The notes under the pieces: model-generated
The model's database searches: none
The model's input: the letters and a program-made list of their open reading frames with translations, nothing else
Told to the model about the DNA's origin: nothing
Shown here: positions 26,086-35,424 of the stretch, piece by piece
Layout of the letters: every line of letters starts with the position of its first letter
How positions within the stretch are numbered: position 1 is the first letter of the stretch
DNA from: Paludibacteraceae bacterium
GTDB lineage: Bacteria > Bacteroidota > Bacteroidia > Bacteroidales > Paludibacteraceae
Assembly (NCBI GenBank): GCA_017646805.1
Contig: JAGCLW010000014.1
Coordinates: forward strand, 23,817-87,816
Length of the DNA stretch: 64,000 bases
Direction of reading: 5' to 3'
Translations under genes and position numbers: made by a program

Positions 26086-26093
26086 TATATTTG
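26086..26093 (+). promoter_or_regulatory. Bacteroidota -7 box for recR
   Basis: TATATTTG, 16 nt before the GTG start of recR, implying a very short leader. Confidence 0.65.
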
Positions 26094-26109
26094 CTCTAAA
26101 TTTTTCAAA

Positions 26110-26724
26110 GTGAATCAACAACAATTTCCATCACAACTTTTAGAAAATGCAATCAATGCCTTTTCAACCCTTCCCGGAATCGGACGAAAAACCGCACTCC
26201 GAATGGTATTGCATTTGCTTCGACAAAAAGAAACTGATGTAGAACAATTCGCCGAATCAATCGCTCAAGCTCGCAAACAAATTAAATATTGCAAAGTTTG
26301 TCACAACATTTCCGATAATGACATTTGTGATATTTGCAACAATCCAAAACGCGATCAAACAACTATTTGCGTTGTTGAAACTATCAAAGACGTAATCAGT
26401 ATAGAAAACACCGCTCAATACAAAGGTTTGTATCACGTATTGGGTGGAATCATCTCTCCTATGGACGGTGTCGGTCCCAACGATTTAGAAATCGAAAGCC
26501 TTATCCAACGTGTTGCTTCCGGAAAAATCAAAGAAGTTATTTTTGCCCTAAGTACAACAACAGAAGGAGATACAACAAATTTTTATCTCTTTAGAAAATT
26601 ATCTCCTTACAACATCAAAATCACAACCATCGCACGAGGCGTTGCAATTGGAGACGAATTGGAATATACCGATGAAATCACTCTCGGACGTTCCATTATC
26701 AATCGAATAACATTCAATATATAA
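26110..26724 (+). CDS. recR: Recombination protein RecR
   Basis: RecR works with RecO (and RecF) to load RecA on gapped DNA. The 204-aa protein starts with GTG at 26110. A helix-hairpin-helix segment ([19 protein letters not shown], about residues 19-37) precedes a C4 zinc finger (C61, C64, C73, C76) and a Toprim domain (about 87-180) containing [14 protein letters not shown]. Length matches the family. The next gene starts 15 nt later. Confidence 0.95.
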   Translation: MNQQQFPSQLLENAINAFSTLPGIGRKTALRMVLHLLRQKETDVEQFAESIAQARKQIKYCKVCHNISDNDICDICNNPKRDQTTICVVETIKDVISIENTAQYKGLYHVLGGIISPMDGVGPNDLEIESLIQRVASGKIKEVIFALSTTTEGDTTNFYLFRKLSPYNIKITTIARGVAIGDELEYTDEITLGRSIINRITFNI

Positions 26725-26739
26725 TAAAAAAAAAGACTT

Positions 26740-27189
26740 ATGATAGACAGAATTTTTAAATACGCAACCATACAATATTATTCTCAATTTATATTAGGAA
26801 TCATTGCAGCTTTGATAGGTTTTAATCTTGTAAAAAATGGTTATATCATAGAAAACGAAACCATCAAAATTACAATTCAAAACATAAGTTACATTTATCT
26901 CTGCACAACGCTTCCTTTTGCATTGTGGTATTTCAACAAACAAATAAACAAAAATCGGAACGAAACAAACGAATTGATCAAAGAAAAAAAATACAAACAA
27001 CAAGTTTCTTTGCGATTATGGTTGATTGGTGTAGGATTTATTGCTAACATCATACTATTTTACAGTTGTCAAAACAATTCATTTCTTTACGTTGCAGCCA
27101 TTGAAGCCGTCGGACTCATTTTTTGCAAACCAAAGAAAAATACAATAGAATACGAATTGGAATCATTGAACGAAAATGATGAAGAATAA
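26740..27189 (+). CDS. Small integral membrane protein of unknown function
   Basis: A 149-aa protein with about four hydrophobic helices (near residues 15-35, 47-66, 92-110 and 116-130), a Lys/Asn-rich loop between helices 2 and 3, and an acidic C-terminal tail. No family recognised. It is 15 nt after recR and 33 nt before the HAD gene, so probably in the same transcript. Confidence 0.75.
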   Translation: MIDRIFKYATIQYYSQFILGIIAALIGFNLVKNGYIIENETIKITIQNISYIYLCTTLPFALWYFNKQINKNRNETNELIKEKKYKQQVSLRLWLIGVGFIANIILFYSCQNNSFLYVAAIEAVGLIFCKPKKNTIEYELESLNENDEE

Positions 27190-27222
27190 TACAATTTTTA
27201 ACCTAATTAAAACATACAAAAA

Positions 27223-27645
27223 ATGACTATTGCAATTGATTTTGACGGAACAATCGTAGAACACGCATATCCCGAAATAGGAAAACCCATTCCGTTTGCT
27301 ATCGAAACTTTAAAACAACTCATCAAAGACGGTCATCAACTCATTCTTTGGACAGTACGAGAAGGTGATCTACTCAACGATGCTGTGAATTATTGCCGCG
27401 AACGCGGAGTAGAATTTTATGCCATCAATGCAGATATGCCCGACAATATCGCAGACAATTTACGCAGCCGAAAATTAAGCGTTGACTTATTCATCGACGA
27501 CCGAAACTTGGGAGGATTACCGGAATGGGGAATTATTTATCAAATGATAAAAAACGAAAAAGTGTTTGAACCTTTTTCCGGAGAAATCAAAAGAGAATTT
27601 ACACCACAAAAGAAAAAAGGATTTTTTTCAAAAATTTTCAAGTAA
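27223..27645 (+). CDS. HAD-superfamily hydrolase, small (BT0820-like)
   Basis: A 140-aa HAD protein. Motif I is DFDGT (residues 6-10, nucleophile D6 and acid D8), the threonine of motif II appears in ILWTVREG, and the acidic pair of motif IV is in LFIDDRNLGG. There is no sizeable cap domain. It resembles the small Bacteroides HAD proteins typified by BT0820; the substrate is unknown. The basic C-terminal tail (KKKGFFSKIFK) could touch membrane or nucleic acid. GT2 gene follows after 23 nt. Confidence 0.85.
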   Translation: MTIAIDFDGTIVEHAYPEIGKPIPFAIETLKQLIKDGHQLILWTVREGDLLNDAVNYCRERGVEFYAINADMPDNIADNLRSRKLSVDLFIDDRNLGGLPEWGIIYQMIKNEKVFEPFSGEIKREFTPQKKKGFFSKIFK

Positions 27646-27668
27646 AAAAATACATTTATAAGACAAAA

Positions 27669-28649
27669 ATGTTACTTTCAATTATTATTGTCAATTACAA
27701 AGTCAGAGAATTACTCAAACAATGTTTGCACTCGATCTATGCCTCTACTTTGAAAGAAGACATTGAGATTTTTGTCGTAGATAATGACAGCAACGACAAC
27801 TGTATCAATTATTTACAACCCATATTTCCAAAAGTAAAATATATTCAATCCAACGAAAATATTGGATTTGCTCGTGCCAACAATTTAGCAATAAATCAAG
27901 CTTCCGGAAAATATATTTTACTACTCAATCCGGATACCTTCATCGGAGAACATGTGTTGGAAAATACCGTTCAATTCATGGAAAAAAATCCAAAAACGGG
28001 TGCTTTAGGAGTAAAAATGATTGATAATTCCGGACATTTTCTTCCCGAATCCAAACGTGGATTCCCAACAATGTGGGTTAGTTTTTGCAAACTGTCCGGA
28101 CTAAATTCATTGTTCAAAAATAGTCGTCTTTTCGGAAAATACCATTTACGATATTTAGACGAAAACCAACCTCACGAAGTTGATATTCTTTGCGGAGCCT
28201 ACATGTTGTTAAGACACGAAGCCATTCGTGAAGTTGGAAGTCTTGACGAGAAATTTTTCATGTACGGAGAAGACATCGATTTATCTTATCGCATACAAAA
28301 AAGTGGTTGGAAAATTCAGTATTTACCGACAAAAATACTTCACTACAAAGGAGAATCGGCACATAAAAATGATTTGCATTATGTCAAAATATTTTTTGAT
28401 GCCATGTATATTTTTTATCGAAAACATTTTCCAAAATACAATCTGCTTTACCTCTGTTTGGTAAAATTAGGAATGATTGTCGGACAAACACTTTTGTTTT
28501 GTAAAAAACGTATCCAACGAATTGCAAAACGAAAAAACAAAAAACAAAAAATTTTCGTTTATCCATCGCAATCTTTTGAAGAAATCATCGATGAAATCGA
28601 ACAAAGAAAATCGTTAAACGAAGACAACAAAATCATTATAAAACAATAA
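27669..28649 (+). CDS. Glycosyltransferase family 2
   Basis: A 326-aa GT-A fold glycosyltransferase. The N-terminal LSIIIVNYKV strand and FVVDNDSND motif bind the nucleotide sugar, NPDTF (near residue 90) is the DxD-like metal site, and MYGEDIDLSYRIQKSGW is the acceptor-side ED motif typical of rhamnosyl-transferase-like GT2 enzymes. The C-terminal part is strongly basic with an amphipathic helix, fitting peripheral membrane attachment. The sugar and acceptor are not predictable, and no polysaccharide cluster is present around it. Confidence 0.9.
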   Translation: MLLSIIIVNYKVRELLKQCLHSIYASTLKEDIEIFVVDNDSNDNCINYLQPIFPKVKYIQSNENIGFARANNLAINQASGKYILLLNPDTFIGEHVLENTVQFMEKNPKTGALGVKMIDNSGHFLPESKRGFPTMWVSFCKLSGLNSLFKNSRLFGKYHLRYLDENQPHEVDILCGAYMLLRHEAIREVGSLDEKFFMYGEDIDLSYRIQKSGWKIQYLPTKILHYKGESAHKNDLHYVKIFFDAMYIFYRKHFPKYNLLYLCLVKLGMIVGQTLLFCKKRIQRIAKRKNKKQKIFVYPSQSFEEIIDEIEQRKSLNEDNKIIIKQ

Positions 28650-28650
28650 A

Positions 28651-28680
28651 AGAGGTGTATAAATTACACCTCTTTTTTTG
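28651..28680. terminator. Convergent terminator overlapping the HsdR_N gene end
   Basis: Stem AGAGGTGTA (28651-28659) / TACACCTCT (28665-28673) followed by T7. The right arm contains the stop codon of the minus-strand gene, so the structure serves the plus-strand GT2 transcript and overlaps the converging gene's 3' end. Confidence 0.85.
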
Positions 28681-29137
28681 TATCCAAAAATAAATCTTCG
28701 TATCGAGGAATATCCCGCAAGAAAGACAACTGATTTTTTTCTTGATCGACAACACAAAAACAATGAGTCAATCCGTTGGAAATCAACAAAAAACGAACAT
28801 TCAACTTCGTATTGTAAACCGCAATTTGATCAAACGTTTGCCGAGTAATTTCAACAGTTGGAGCTTTATATTCAATAATCAAAATCGGTCGTAGCGAAGA
28901 ATCATAAACCACCGTATCGCACCGACGACGCATTTCTCCAAAAACAATTTCCACCTCATTTGCCATCAAAGAAGACGGAAAGTTTCGCTCTCGAATCAAA
29001 AATTCCACCATATTTTGACGAACCAATTCTTCCGGAAAAAGAGAGACATACTTACGTCGCAATTGGTCAAAAATCAACGTTCGATTGCCCGATTTTTTCA
29101 GACGAAAAGTATATGATGGAAAATTCAATTTATTCAT
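28664..29137 (-). CDS. HsdR N-terminal-like nuclease-fold protein
   Basis: A 157-aa stand-alone protein of the type I restriction HsdR_N kind. A PD-(D/E)xK-like core is visible: D in VVYDSSLRPILIIEYKAP with the E-x-K pair at the end of the strand, then a helix ITRQTFDQIAVYN and a strand FLLISNGLTHCFCVV. The N-terminus holds QLRRKYVSLFPEELVRQNMVEFL. No methylase, specificity or helicase gene is nearby, so it is not part of a classical type I system. Copies next to holA are a recurring arrangement in Bacteroidales genomes as I recall them; its function is unknown. Confidence 0.82.
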   Translation of the reverse strand: MNKLNFPSYTFRLKKSGNRTLIFDQLRRKYVSLFPEELVRQNMVEFLIRERNFPSSLMANEVEIVFGEMRRRCDTVVYDSSLRPILIIEYKAPTVEITRQTFDQIAVYNTKLNVRFLLISNGLTHCFCVVDQEKNQLSFLRDIPRYEDLFLDTKKEV

Positions 29138-29147
29138 TTTTTTTTAT

Positions 29148-29155
29148 TATTTTTG
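29148..29155 (+). promoter_or_regulatory. Bacteroidota -7 box for holA
   Basis: TATTTTTG matches TAnnTTTG, 55 nt before the holA ATG. It lies in the 72-bp divergent gap with the HsdR_N-like gene. Confidence 0.55.
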
Positions 29156-29209
29156 CAAAGATATTGAAAAAAAAAGAGAACACTTTGACCTGATCACATT
29201 TATTTTTTT

Positions 29210-30265
29210 ATGGCAAAAAAAAAATCCGAAGATAATCATCAACTTATTTTGTCTGAATTAAAAAAAGGAATCTATCGCCCGGTTTATTTGCTTATGGGCG
29301 AAGAAACTTATTACACAGATGTGATCTCCAATTTCATAAAAGACAACGCCATCGACGAAAGTTTACGCGATTTCAACCAAACCATTCTTTACGGAACAGA
29401 CTACAAAGTAGCCGATTTTGTGGCAGAAGCAAAACGATTTCCCATGATGGGCGACAAACAAGTTGTCATCGTAAAAGAAGCTCAAGTCGCACTCAACGAA
29501 AGTAATGAAAACGACATAGAATCACTAAAAAAATACCTCGAAAAACCCCTACTCTCCACCATTTTAGTGATTTGCTACATGAACGGAACAATCAACCGCA
29601 AGAAAAAAATAAACGCAGAAATTGTCAATGCGGTTTCTCAATGTGGCGGAATTGTCTCTATTACACAAAAACTTTATGATTATGAAGTTTCAAGTTGGCT
29701 ACAACGTTATCTTACTGAAAACGGATTGCAAACCGATCAAAATACATTACAAATCTTGGCTGAAAACATCGGTGGAAACATGAATCGTTTGGCCAACGAA
29801 ATAGAAAAACTAAAATTGGCATTGCCACAAGGAGAAAAAATCATCAAACCTCAATTGGTCGAAGACGTTATCGGTATCAGCAATGAATACAACAACACGA
29901 TCTTGTGCGACTCAATACTCAAACGAAACATTATCCGAGCCAACAAAATCGTTGCTCAATATTCAAAAGACATCAAAAACAACCCAATATTCCCCTTAAT
30001 AAGTATTCTGCTAAAAGCTTTTTACAACGTACTTATCATTCATTATTCCGAAAACAAACAAGAATCAGTCATCGCCGAACGAATCGGAGTCTCGTCCACT
30101 TATATTGCTAAAAATTACATCATTGCATCAACCATCTATTCCGCAAAAAAATGTATGAAAAACATAGCCATTCTTCGAGACATAGATTGCAAAGCAAAAG
30201 GAATTAACAGCGTCGCATCAATGGAAGACTTGTACAAAGAACTGATTTTTCGCATCATGCACTAA
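29210..30265 (+). CDS. holA: DNA polymerase III subunit delta
   Basis: HolA opens the beta sliding clamp within the clamp loader. The 351-aa protein has the family N-terminus (YRPVYLLMGEETYYTDVIS, about residues 23-41), a degenerate AAA+ domain without Walker A (normal for delta), and the C-terminal helical collar domain with ENIGGNMNRLANEIEKL and LRDIDCKAKG. Length is typical. PBP1A gene follows after 39 nt. Confidence 0.93.
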   Translation: MAKKKSEDNHQLILSELKKGIYRPVYLLMGEETYYTDVISNFIKDNAIDESLRDFNQTILYGTDYKVADFVAEAKRFPMMGDKQVVIVKEAQVALNESNENDIESLKKYLEKPLLSTILVICYMNGTINRKKKINAEIVNAVSQCGGIVSITQKLYDYEVSSWLQRYLTENGLQTDQNTLQILAENIGGNMNRLANEIEKLKLALPQGEKIIKPQLVEDVIGISNEYNNTILCDSILKRNIIRANKIVAQYSKDIKNNPIFPLISILLKAFYNVLIIHYSENKQESVIAERIGVSSTYIAKNYIIASTIYSAKKCMKNIAILRDIDCKAKGINSVASMEDLYKELIFRIMH

Positions 30266-30304
30266 AACAAAACTATTTTCTCAACTCAATATCATCTTTT
30301 AGAA

Positions 30305-32647
30305 ATGCAATTAGGAAAAAAAATAATTATCGGATTGTGGATCTTTCTCATAGTCGCAATCGCTGGAGCAATTTTCATTTTCTCACTTATTGCAAATGGG
30401 AAAATCGGATACATGCCTCCTATCGAAGAACTTCAAAATCCAAAAAACAAATTCGCCACCGAAATTTATTCTGCCGATCACGAATTGCTCGGACGCTACT
30501 TCAACAGTACAGAAAATCGTGTCAACGTAGAATACAATGAAATATCACCATACGTCATCAATGCCTTGATCGCTACCGAAGACGTTCGATTTGAAGACCA
30601 CTCCGGAATCGACTTTTGGGCTTTAGGACGTGCAATCGTTCTTCGTGGAATCTTGCAACAAAAAAATGCAGGAGGAGGAAGTACGATCACTCAACAATTA
30701 GCAAAACAACTTTGGTCTCCACAGACAGACAACATTTTGGAACGTGCCCTTCAAAAACCTATCGAATGGACCATCGCTGTTCAACTTGAACGCTATTATT
30801 CCAAACAAGAAATCCTATGCATGTACTTGAATCAATTTGACTTCTTATACAATGCCGTAGGAATCAAATCTGCCGCCGCAACTTACTTCAATTGTTCTCC
30901 GGCTGATTTAAAAATCGAAGAAGCGGCAACACTCATCGGAATGTGTAAAAATCCTTCCTATTTCAACCCTATTCGTCGAAACGAACGAACGATGGGACGA
31001 AGAAACGTTGTCCTCGACCAAATGCGAAAAGCAGGTTATATAACAACCGAAGAATGCGATTCGTTGCAACAAATTCCTCTTACTTGCACATTCAAAGCCA
31101 TCAATCACAAAAACGGATTGGCTCCCTACTTTCGCGAAAATCTACGTATCATGCTGACCGCAAAAAAACCGAATCGTAAAAATTATGCAAGTTGGCAAGA
31201 TAGAGAATACAGCTACGACTCTTTGCAATGGGAAACAAATCCGCTCTACGGTTTTTGTGAAAAAAATGAAAAAGCCGATGGCTCAAAATACAACATCTAT
31301 AACGATGGTTTGAAAATCTACACAACCATAGATTCTCGTATGCAACGCTATGCCGAAGAAGCTGTGAAAGAACACATGAGCGACCTGCAAAAACAATTCT
31401 TCCGCGAAGCAAAACGCAAAAAAAATGCACCTTACACTCGACACCTAAGTGCAGAACAAGTAAAAGCCTCTTTGACTGCGACAATGAAACAATCAGATCG
31501 CTACTATCATCTGAAAAAAGCAGGCGTTTCGCAAGAAGAAATTGAAAAAATATTCAATACTCCCGTGCAAATGCACGTATTTGCCTACAACGAAAAAGGA
31601 TACATTGACACAATAATGACTCCGATGGACTCTATCCGATACAACAAACATTTTCTTCGTTGCGGATTTATGAGTATGGAACCTAATGGTCACGTAAAAG
31701 CGTATGTTGGAGGACCAAATTTTGAATATTTCCAATACGACATGGCAGGAAAAGGAAGACGACAAGTCGGATCGACAGTAAAACCATTCCTCTACTCTCT
31801 TGCCATGGAAAGTGGTTATCAACCTTGCGATCAAGTGACCAATCAATCGGTAACACTTATTTCAAACGAAGCTACCGGAGAAACTTGGACTCCTCGCAAC
31901 TCAAGCAAAACTCGCATAGGCGAACAAGTAACCCTTCGCTGGGGACTTCAAACTTCAAACAACTGGATTTCAGCTTATTTGATGAGTCAATTGTCGCCTT
32001 TTGCTTTGGTCAATCTCATGAAGTCGTTCGGAATCACAGGACACATCGATCCGGTTGTTTCTCTTTGTCTTGGTCCTTGCGAAATATCCGTACAAGAAAT
32101 GGTTGATGCGTACACCGCATTTACAAACAAAGGATTGCGTCCCGAACCGCTATTTGTCACCAGAATAGAAGACAACAACGGAAACGTCATCGCTGAATTT
32201 ACACCAAAATACAACGAAGTCCTTTCCGAACTCGGAACATACAAAATGATACACATGTTGAGAGCCGTAGTCAATGGAGGTACAGGAGCTCGTTTGCGTT
32301 TCCGATACAACTTTACAGCTGATATTTGCGGTAAAACAGGAACAACGCAAAACAATAGCGATGGTTGGTTTATGGGATTCACTCCCGAACTTATCAATGG
32401 CGTTTGGGTTGGTGGAGAAGAACGTGCGATTCACTTTGACAACATGACTCACGGACAAGGAGCAAGCATGGCTTTGCCAATTTGGGCACTTTACATGCAA
32501 AAAGTATATGCCGACAAAACGCTCTCCTATTCTCAAGCCACAAGATTTGACATTCCGATCGACATGAGTCAAATAGAAGGTTGTCCGGTTGTTGATGGCG
32601 AAGCAACTCCTGACGACGAAGTCGATGAAAGCGTATTTTTTGATTAA
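30305..32647 (+). CDS. Class A penicillin-binding protein 1A
   Basis: A bifunctional peptidoglycan synthase of 780 aa: short cytoplasmic N-terminus, one transmembrane helix (about residues 8-30), GT51 glycosyltransferase domain with ATEDVRFEDHSGID and GGGSTITQQLAKQLW, then the transpeptidase domain with SxxK (S490-T-V-K), the SNN motif and KTGTT (K677). It polymerises and cross-links glycan strands on the outer face of the inner membrane. The C-terminus is short and acidic. The TPR gene follows at once. Confidence 0.94.
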   Translation: MQLGKKIIIGLWIFLIVAIAGAIFIFSLIANGKIGYMPPIEELQNPKNKFATEIYSADHELLGRYFNSTENRVNVEYNEISPYVINALIATEDVRFEDHSGIDFWALGRAIVLRGILQQKNAGGGSTITQQLAKQLWSPQTDNILERALQKPIEWTIAVQLERYYSKQEILCMYLNQFDFLYNAVGIKSAAATYFNCSPADLKIEEAATLIGMCKNPSYFNPIRRNERTMGRRNVVLDQMRKAGYITTEECDSLQQIPLTCTFKAINHKNGLAPYFRENLRIMLTAKKPNRKNYASWQDREYSYDSLQWETNPLYGFCEKNEKADGSKYNIYNDGLKIYTTIDSRMQRYAEEAVKEHMSDLQKQFFREAKRKKNAPYTRHLSAEQVKASLTATMKQSDRYYHLKKAGVSQEEIEKIFNTPVQMHVFAYNEKGYIDTIMTPMDSIRYNKHFLRCGFMSMEPNGHVKAYVGGPNFEYFQYDMAGKGRRQVGSTVKPFLYSLAMESGYQPCDQVTNQSVTLISNEATGETWTPRNSSKTRIGEQVTLRWGLQTSNNWISAYLMSQLSPFALVNLMKSFGITGHIDPVVSLCLGPCEISVQEMVDAYTAFTNKGLRPEPLFVTRIEDNNGNVIAEFTPKYNEVLSELGTYKMIHMLRAVVNGGTGARLRFRYNFTADICGKTGTTQNNSDGWFMGFTPELINGVWVGGEERAIHFDNMTHGQGASMALPIWALYMQKVYADKTLSYSQATRFDIPIDMSQIEGCPVVDGEATPDDEVDESVFFD

Positions 32648-32656
32648 AATCACACA

Positions 32657-34654
32657 TTGCTAAAAAAAGAAATTTTTCATATTATAAAACAATTTCCATT
32701 TCGGAAAAAAAACACAAGAAGTAGTGCCTTTGCATTACTTCTTGTTTGTTGTCTATTTAATTCCTTCTCGTGTTTCGCTCAAATCAATACGCAACGTTTG
32801 CTCGAAAATGGACGAATGGCTCTACATTTTGACGACTACGTTTTGGCCATTCAATATTTCAACAAACACATTGCCATGAAACCACAAAAGGCAGAACCTT
32901 ATTATTACAGAGCAATCGCAAAAATTCAATTGGAAGATTTCACCGGTGCTATCGAAGACTGCAACAAAGCTTTGGATCGCAACCCTTTTTTACACACTGC
33001 CCTATATGCACGAGGATTTGCTTACAAACAATTGCAACAATACGACAAAGCCTTGATCGATTTAACACAAGCAATCCATCTCGGGCCAGACAACGACTAT
33101 TATAAAATTCATTATATCGAAGTGTGCGAAGCAAAAGAAGATTATACAACGGCACTGAACGAAATCAACAAATTGCTTCGGAAAAAAAAATCGCCTTTGA
33201 CAAACGAATTATGGGCTGAAAAAGCACAACTCATGCTCTTGCAAAAAGACACCATCAAAGCAACCGCCGTCATCGACTCCGCACTAACCATTTACCCTAA
33301 AAACGCCAATTTAATCGGCTACAAAGCTCTCTTTTGCATACTCAACAAACAAGACTCTATTGCTCTTTCGCTCTACAATCAAGCAATCGCACTCGGAAAC
33401 AACCAACCCAACTCGTTTCTCAATCGTGGATTGCTCAACTACCGAGCAAAAAACTACCAACAAGCTCTCAACGACTACGACAAAGCCGTTTCGCTTGATA
33501 GCACCAACACGCAAACTCTGTTCAACAGAGCTTTGCTTCGTAGCGAAGTTGGCGATTGGAACAATGCTTTTTCCGACTTATGCCGACTTCTCGATTTAGA
33601 TGCCGAAAATTACGAAGCACGCTACCAACGAGCCATTGTTGCCAATGAAATCGGAGAATATGATGTCGCAAAAAATGATTTTTCAAAAATCTTAGAAAAA
33701 TACCCCGACTTTCCACCGGCATATTATGCTCGTGCAATCATATACGATAAAATCGGAGACAAGAAAAAAGCTCAACAAGATCGCTATTTGGCTCTAAAAA
33801 TTGAAGATGACTATATTTCGGGAAGAAAATCTCGAAAAAACTACCCCGTCATCGACACCAAAGCCGATTTTGAAAATCATTCCGCTCTAAAAAAACACCT
33901 CTCTTTCACTCAAGAAAAAAACAATCCTTACAACGATCAAACTCGTGGTTTGATACAAAATATTCGTGTGCAACCTCTTCCTCGAGAATGCTTCGCTCTT
34001 AGTTTTTATACGACTTCAGACAATATTCGCAATGCGAAAGAAAACTATTCTCCCGTTGTGTTTGAAATGAACGGACAACTCAACGAACAACTCATTATCA
34101 ACAATCGTGAAATAACAATTGCCTACAACAGTGCCATTGCCGAACGACATGCCACCGCAATTGAATCTTTGTCAAAACGAATCGATTCAAACGAAAAAAA
34201 CAGCGAAAAACTCTGTCTGTTGCGTGGTCTGCACTACTACACGATAGGATTATACGACAATGCCGAAAAAGATTTTGAGAAAGTCATCAATAGCAACGGA
34301 AAACTGACCGCTGTCGGTTATTTTGCCAAAGGAATGAACGCTTACAAAGCCAATCCAAATGCAAACAACATCGTCGATGACTTCAAAAAAGCATACGAAA
34401 CCGACAACCGATTTGCTCACGCCATCTACAACGCCGCAACCATTCTCTACCTGAGCGACAATATCGATGATGCCATCAAACTCTTTTCGTTGGCTATCGA
34501 ATCCGACGACAAAATCGCTGAAGCCTACTTCAACAGAGCACTTTGTTTTCTCGCCATCAACGATAACGAAAAAGCCATCAACGACCTTTCAAAAGCCGGT
34601 GAATTGGGCATTTATCAAGCTTACGCACTCATCAAAACCTACAAAGACAAATGA
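32657..34654 (+). CDS. Secreted TPR-repeat protein (TTG start)
   Basis: A 665-aa protein. No ATG precedes the signal peptide; the TTG at 32657, 9 nt after the PBP1A stop, gives a basic N-terminus and a hydrophobic segment SSAFALLLVCCLFNSFSCFAQ (residues 22-42), so TTG initiation is the best fit. About 14 tetratricopeptide repeats follow (for example AEPYYYRAIAKIQLEDFTGAI and TALYARGFAYKQLQQYDKAL), in a block to residue ~380 and another from ~510 to the end, with a region of unclear fold between. TPRs mediate protein contacts; partner unknown. Its TGA overlaps the comF ATG by 4 nt. Confidence 0.82.
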   Translation: MLKKEIFHIIKQFPFRKKNTRSSAFALLLVCCLFNSFSCFAQINTQRLLENGRMALHFDDYVLAIQYFNKHIAMKPQKAEPYYYRAIAKIQLEDFTGAIEDCNKALDRNPFLHTALYARGFAYKQLQQYDKALIDLTQAIHLGPDNDYYKIHYIEVCEAKEDYTTALNEINKLLRKKKSPLTNELWAEKAQLMLLQKDTIKATAVIDSALTIYPKNANLIGYKALFCILNKQDSIALSLYNQAIALGNNQPNSFLNRGLLNYRAKNYQQALNDYDKAVSLDSTNTQTLFNRALLRSEVGDWNNAFSDLCRLLDLDAENYEARYQRAIVANEIGEYDVAKNDFSKILEKYPDFPPAYYARAIIYDKIGDKKKAQQDRYLALKIEDDYISGRKSRKNYPVIDTKADFENHSALKKHLSFTQEKNNPYNDQTRGLIQNIRVQPLPRECFALSFYTTSDNIRNAKENYSPVVFEMNGQLNEQLIINNREITIAYNSAIAERHATAIESLSKRIDSNEKNSEKLCLLRGLHYYTIGLYDNAEKDFEKVINSNGKLTAVGYFAKGMNAYKANPNANNIVDDFKKAYETDNRFAHAIYNAATILYLSDNIDDAIKLFSLAIESDDKIAEAYFNRALCFLAINDNEKAINDLSKAGELGIYQAYALIKTYKDK

Positions 34655-35358
34655 TAAACAAAATACGATATTTCTTTTCGATTCTCACTTCGTTGATTTC
34701 TCCGCCTCGTTGCCGATTTTGCAACGACACTTTGCTCGACGAAGAATCTTTCGTCTGCTTTGATTGTCAAATCAAATTGCAAAACGAACGCACGTATTTT
34801 GAAACCATCGCTCACAACAAAATCTCAAACTTATTTTGGGGTATTTTGCCCATTCACAACGCTTGTTGCTTTTTCTATTTCGAAAAACAAGGAATCATTC
34901 AACATCTGATTCATTTGCTCAAATACAAACATCAACCCGAAATCGGAATCTTTTTGGGCGAAATCATGGGAAAAGAATTGGCCGCTTCTCCGCTTTATCA
35001 AAATATCGACTACATCATTCCCGTGCCGATACATCATAAGCGACGAAAAGAACGATCCTACAACCAAACCGAAAAAATCGCAATCGGAATACAAAAACAC
35101 ATTCAAAAACCAATCATCAAAAACAATCTCATACGTACAATCTACCGTGAATCTCAAACCACTTTGACCAACCGACAACGTTGGAAAAATGCTCGTGGAA
35201 TCTACAATCTTTTGCGACCTGAGCAACTAAAAAACAAACATATCCTTCTCGTTGATGACGTCATCACAACCGGTGCAACCATCACTTCGTGCGGAAAAGA
35301 ATTGTGCAAAGCAAACAACATCAAAATCAGCATTGTAAGTATTGCCGGAGGTATGTAA
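34651..35358 (+). CDS. ComF-family phosphoribosyltransferase-like protein
   Basis: A 235-aa ComF homologue: an N-terminal zinc finger (C21, C24, C36, C39), then a type I phosphoribosyltransferase fold with the PRPP loop LLVDDVITTGATI (about residues 200-212). In competent bacteria ComF assists single-stranded DNA import; elsewhere the role is unknown. The ATG overlaps the TPR stop (ATGA). Four 11-bp tandem repeats follow the stop codon. Confidence 0.9.
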   Translation: MINKIRYFFSILTSLISPPRCRFCNDTLLDEESFVCFDCQIKLQNERTYFETIAHNKISNLFWGILPIHNACCFFYFEKQGIIQHLIHLLKYKHQPEIGIFLGEIMGKELAASPLYQNIDYIIPVPIHHKRRKERSYNQTEKIAIGIQKHIQKPIIKNNLIRTIYRESQTTLTNRQRWKNARGIYNLLRPEQLKNKHILLVDDVITTGATITSCGKELCKANNIKISIVSIAGGM

Positions 35359-35360
35359 AA

Positions 35361-35404
35361 AATAAGATTTCAATAGGATTTTAATAGGATTTTAACAAGA
35401 TTTT
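35361..35404 (+). repeat. Four tandem 11-bp repeats between comF and radA
   Basis: The 44 bp are exactly four 11-mers: AATAAGATTTC, AATAGGATTTT twice (identical), and AACAAGATTTT. They begin 2 nt after the comF stop and end 20 nt before the radA ATG. Eleven bp is one helical turn, so each GATTTT core faces the same side of the DNA. No TAnnTTTG box is seen in this gap. Confidence 0.9.
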
Positions 35405-35424
35405 AAGCAAAAAAATAAAATATC

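Noticed and set aside
35361..35404. The 11-bp array as a CRISPR or iteron origin
   Set aside because: The units are contiguous without spacers and far too short for CRISPR; there is no replication initiator gene or DnaA-box cluster nearby.
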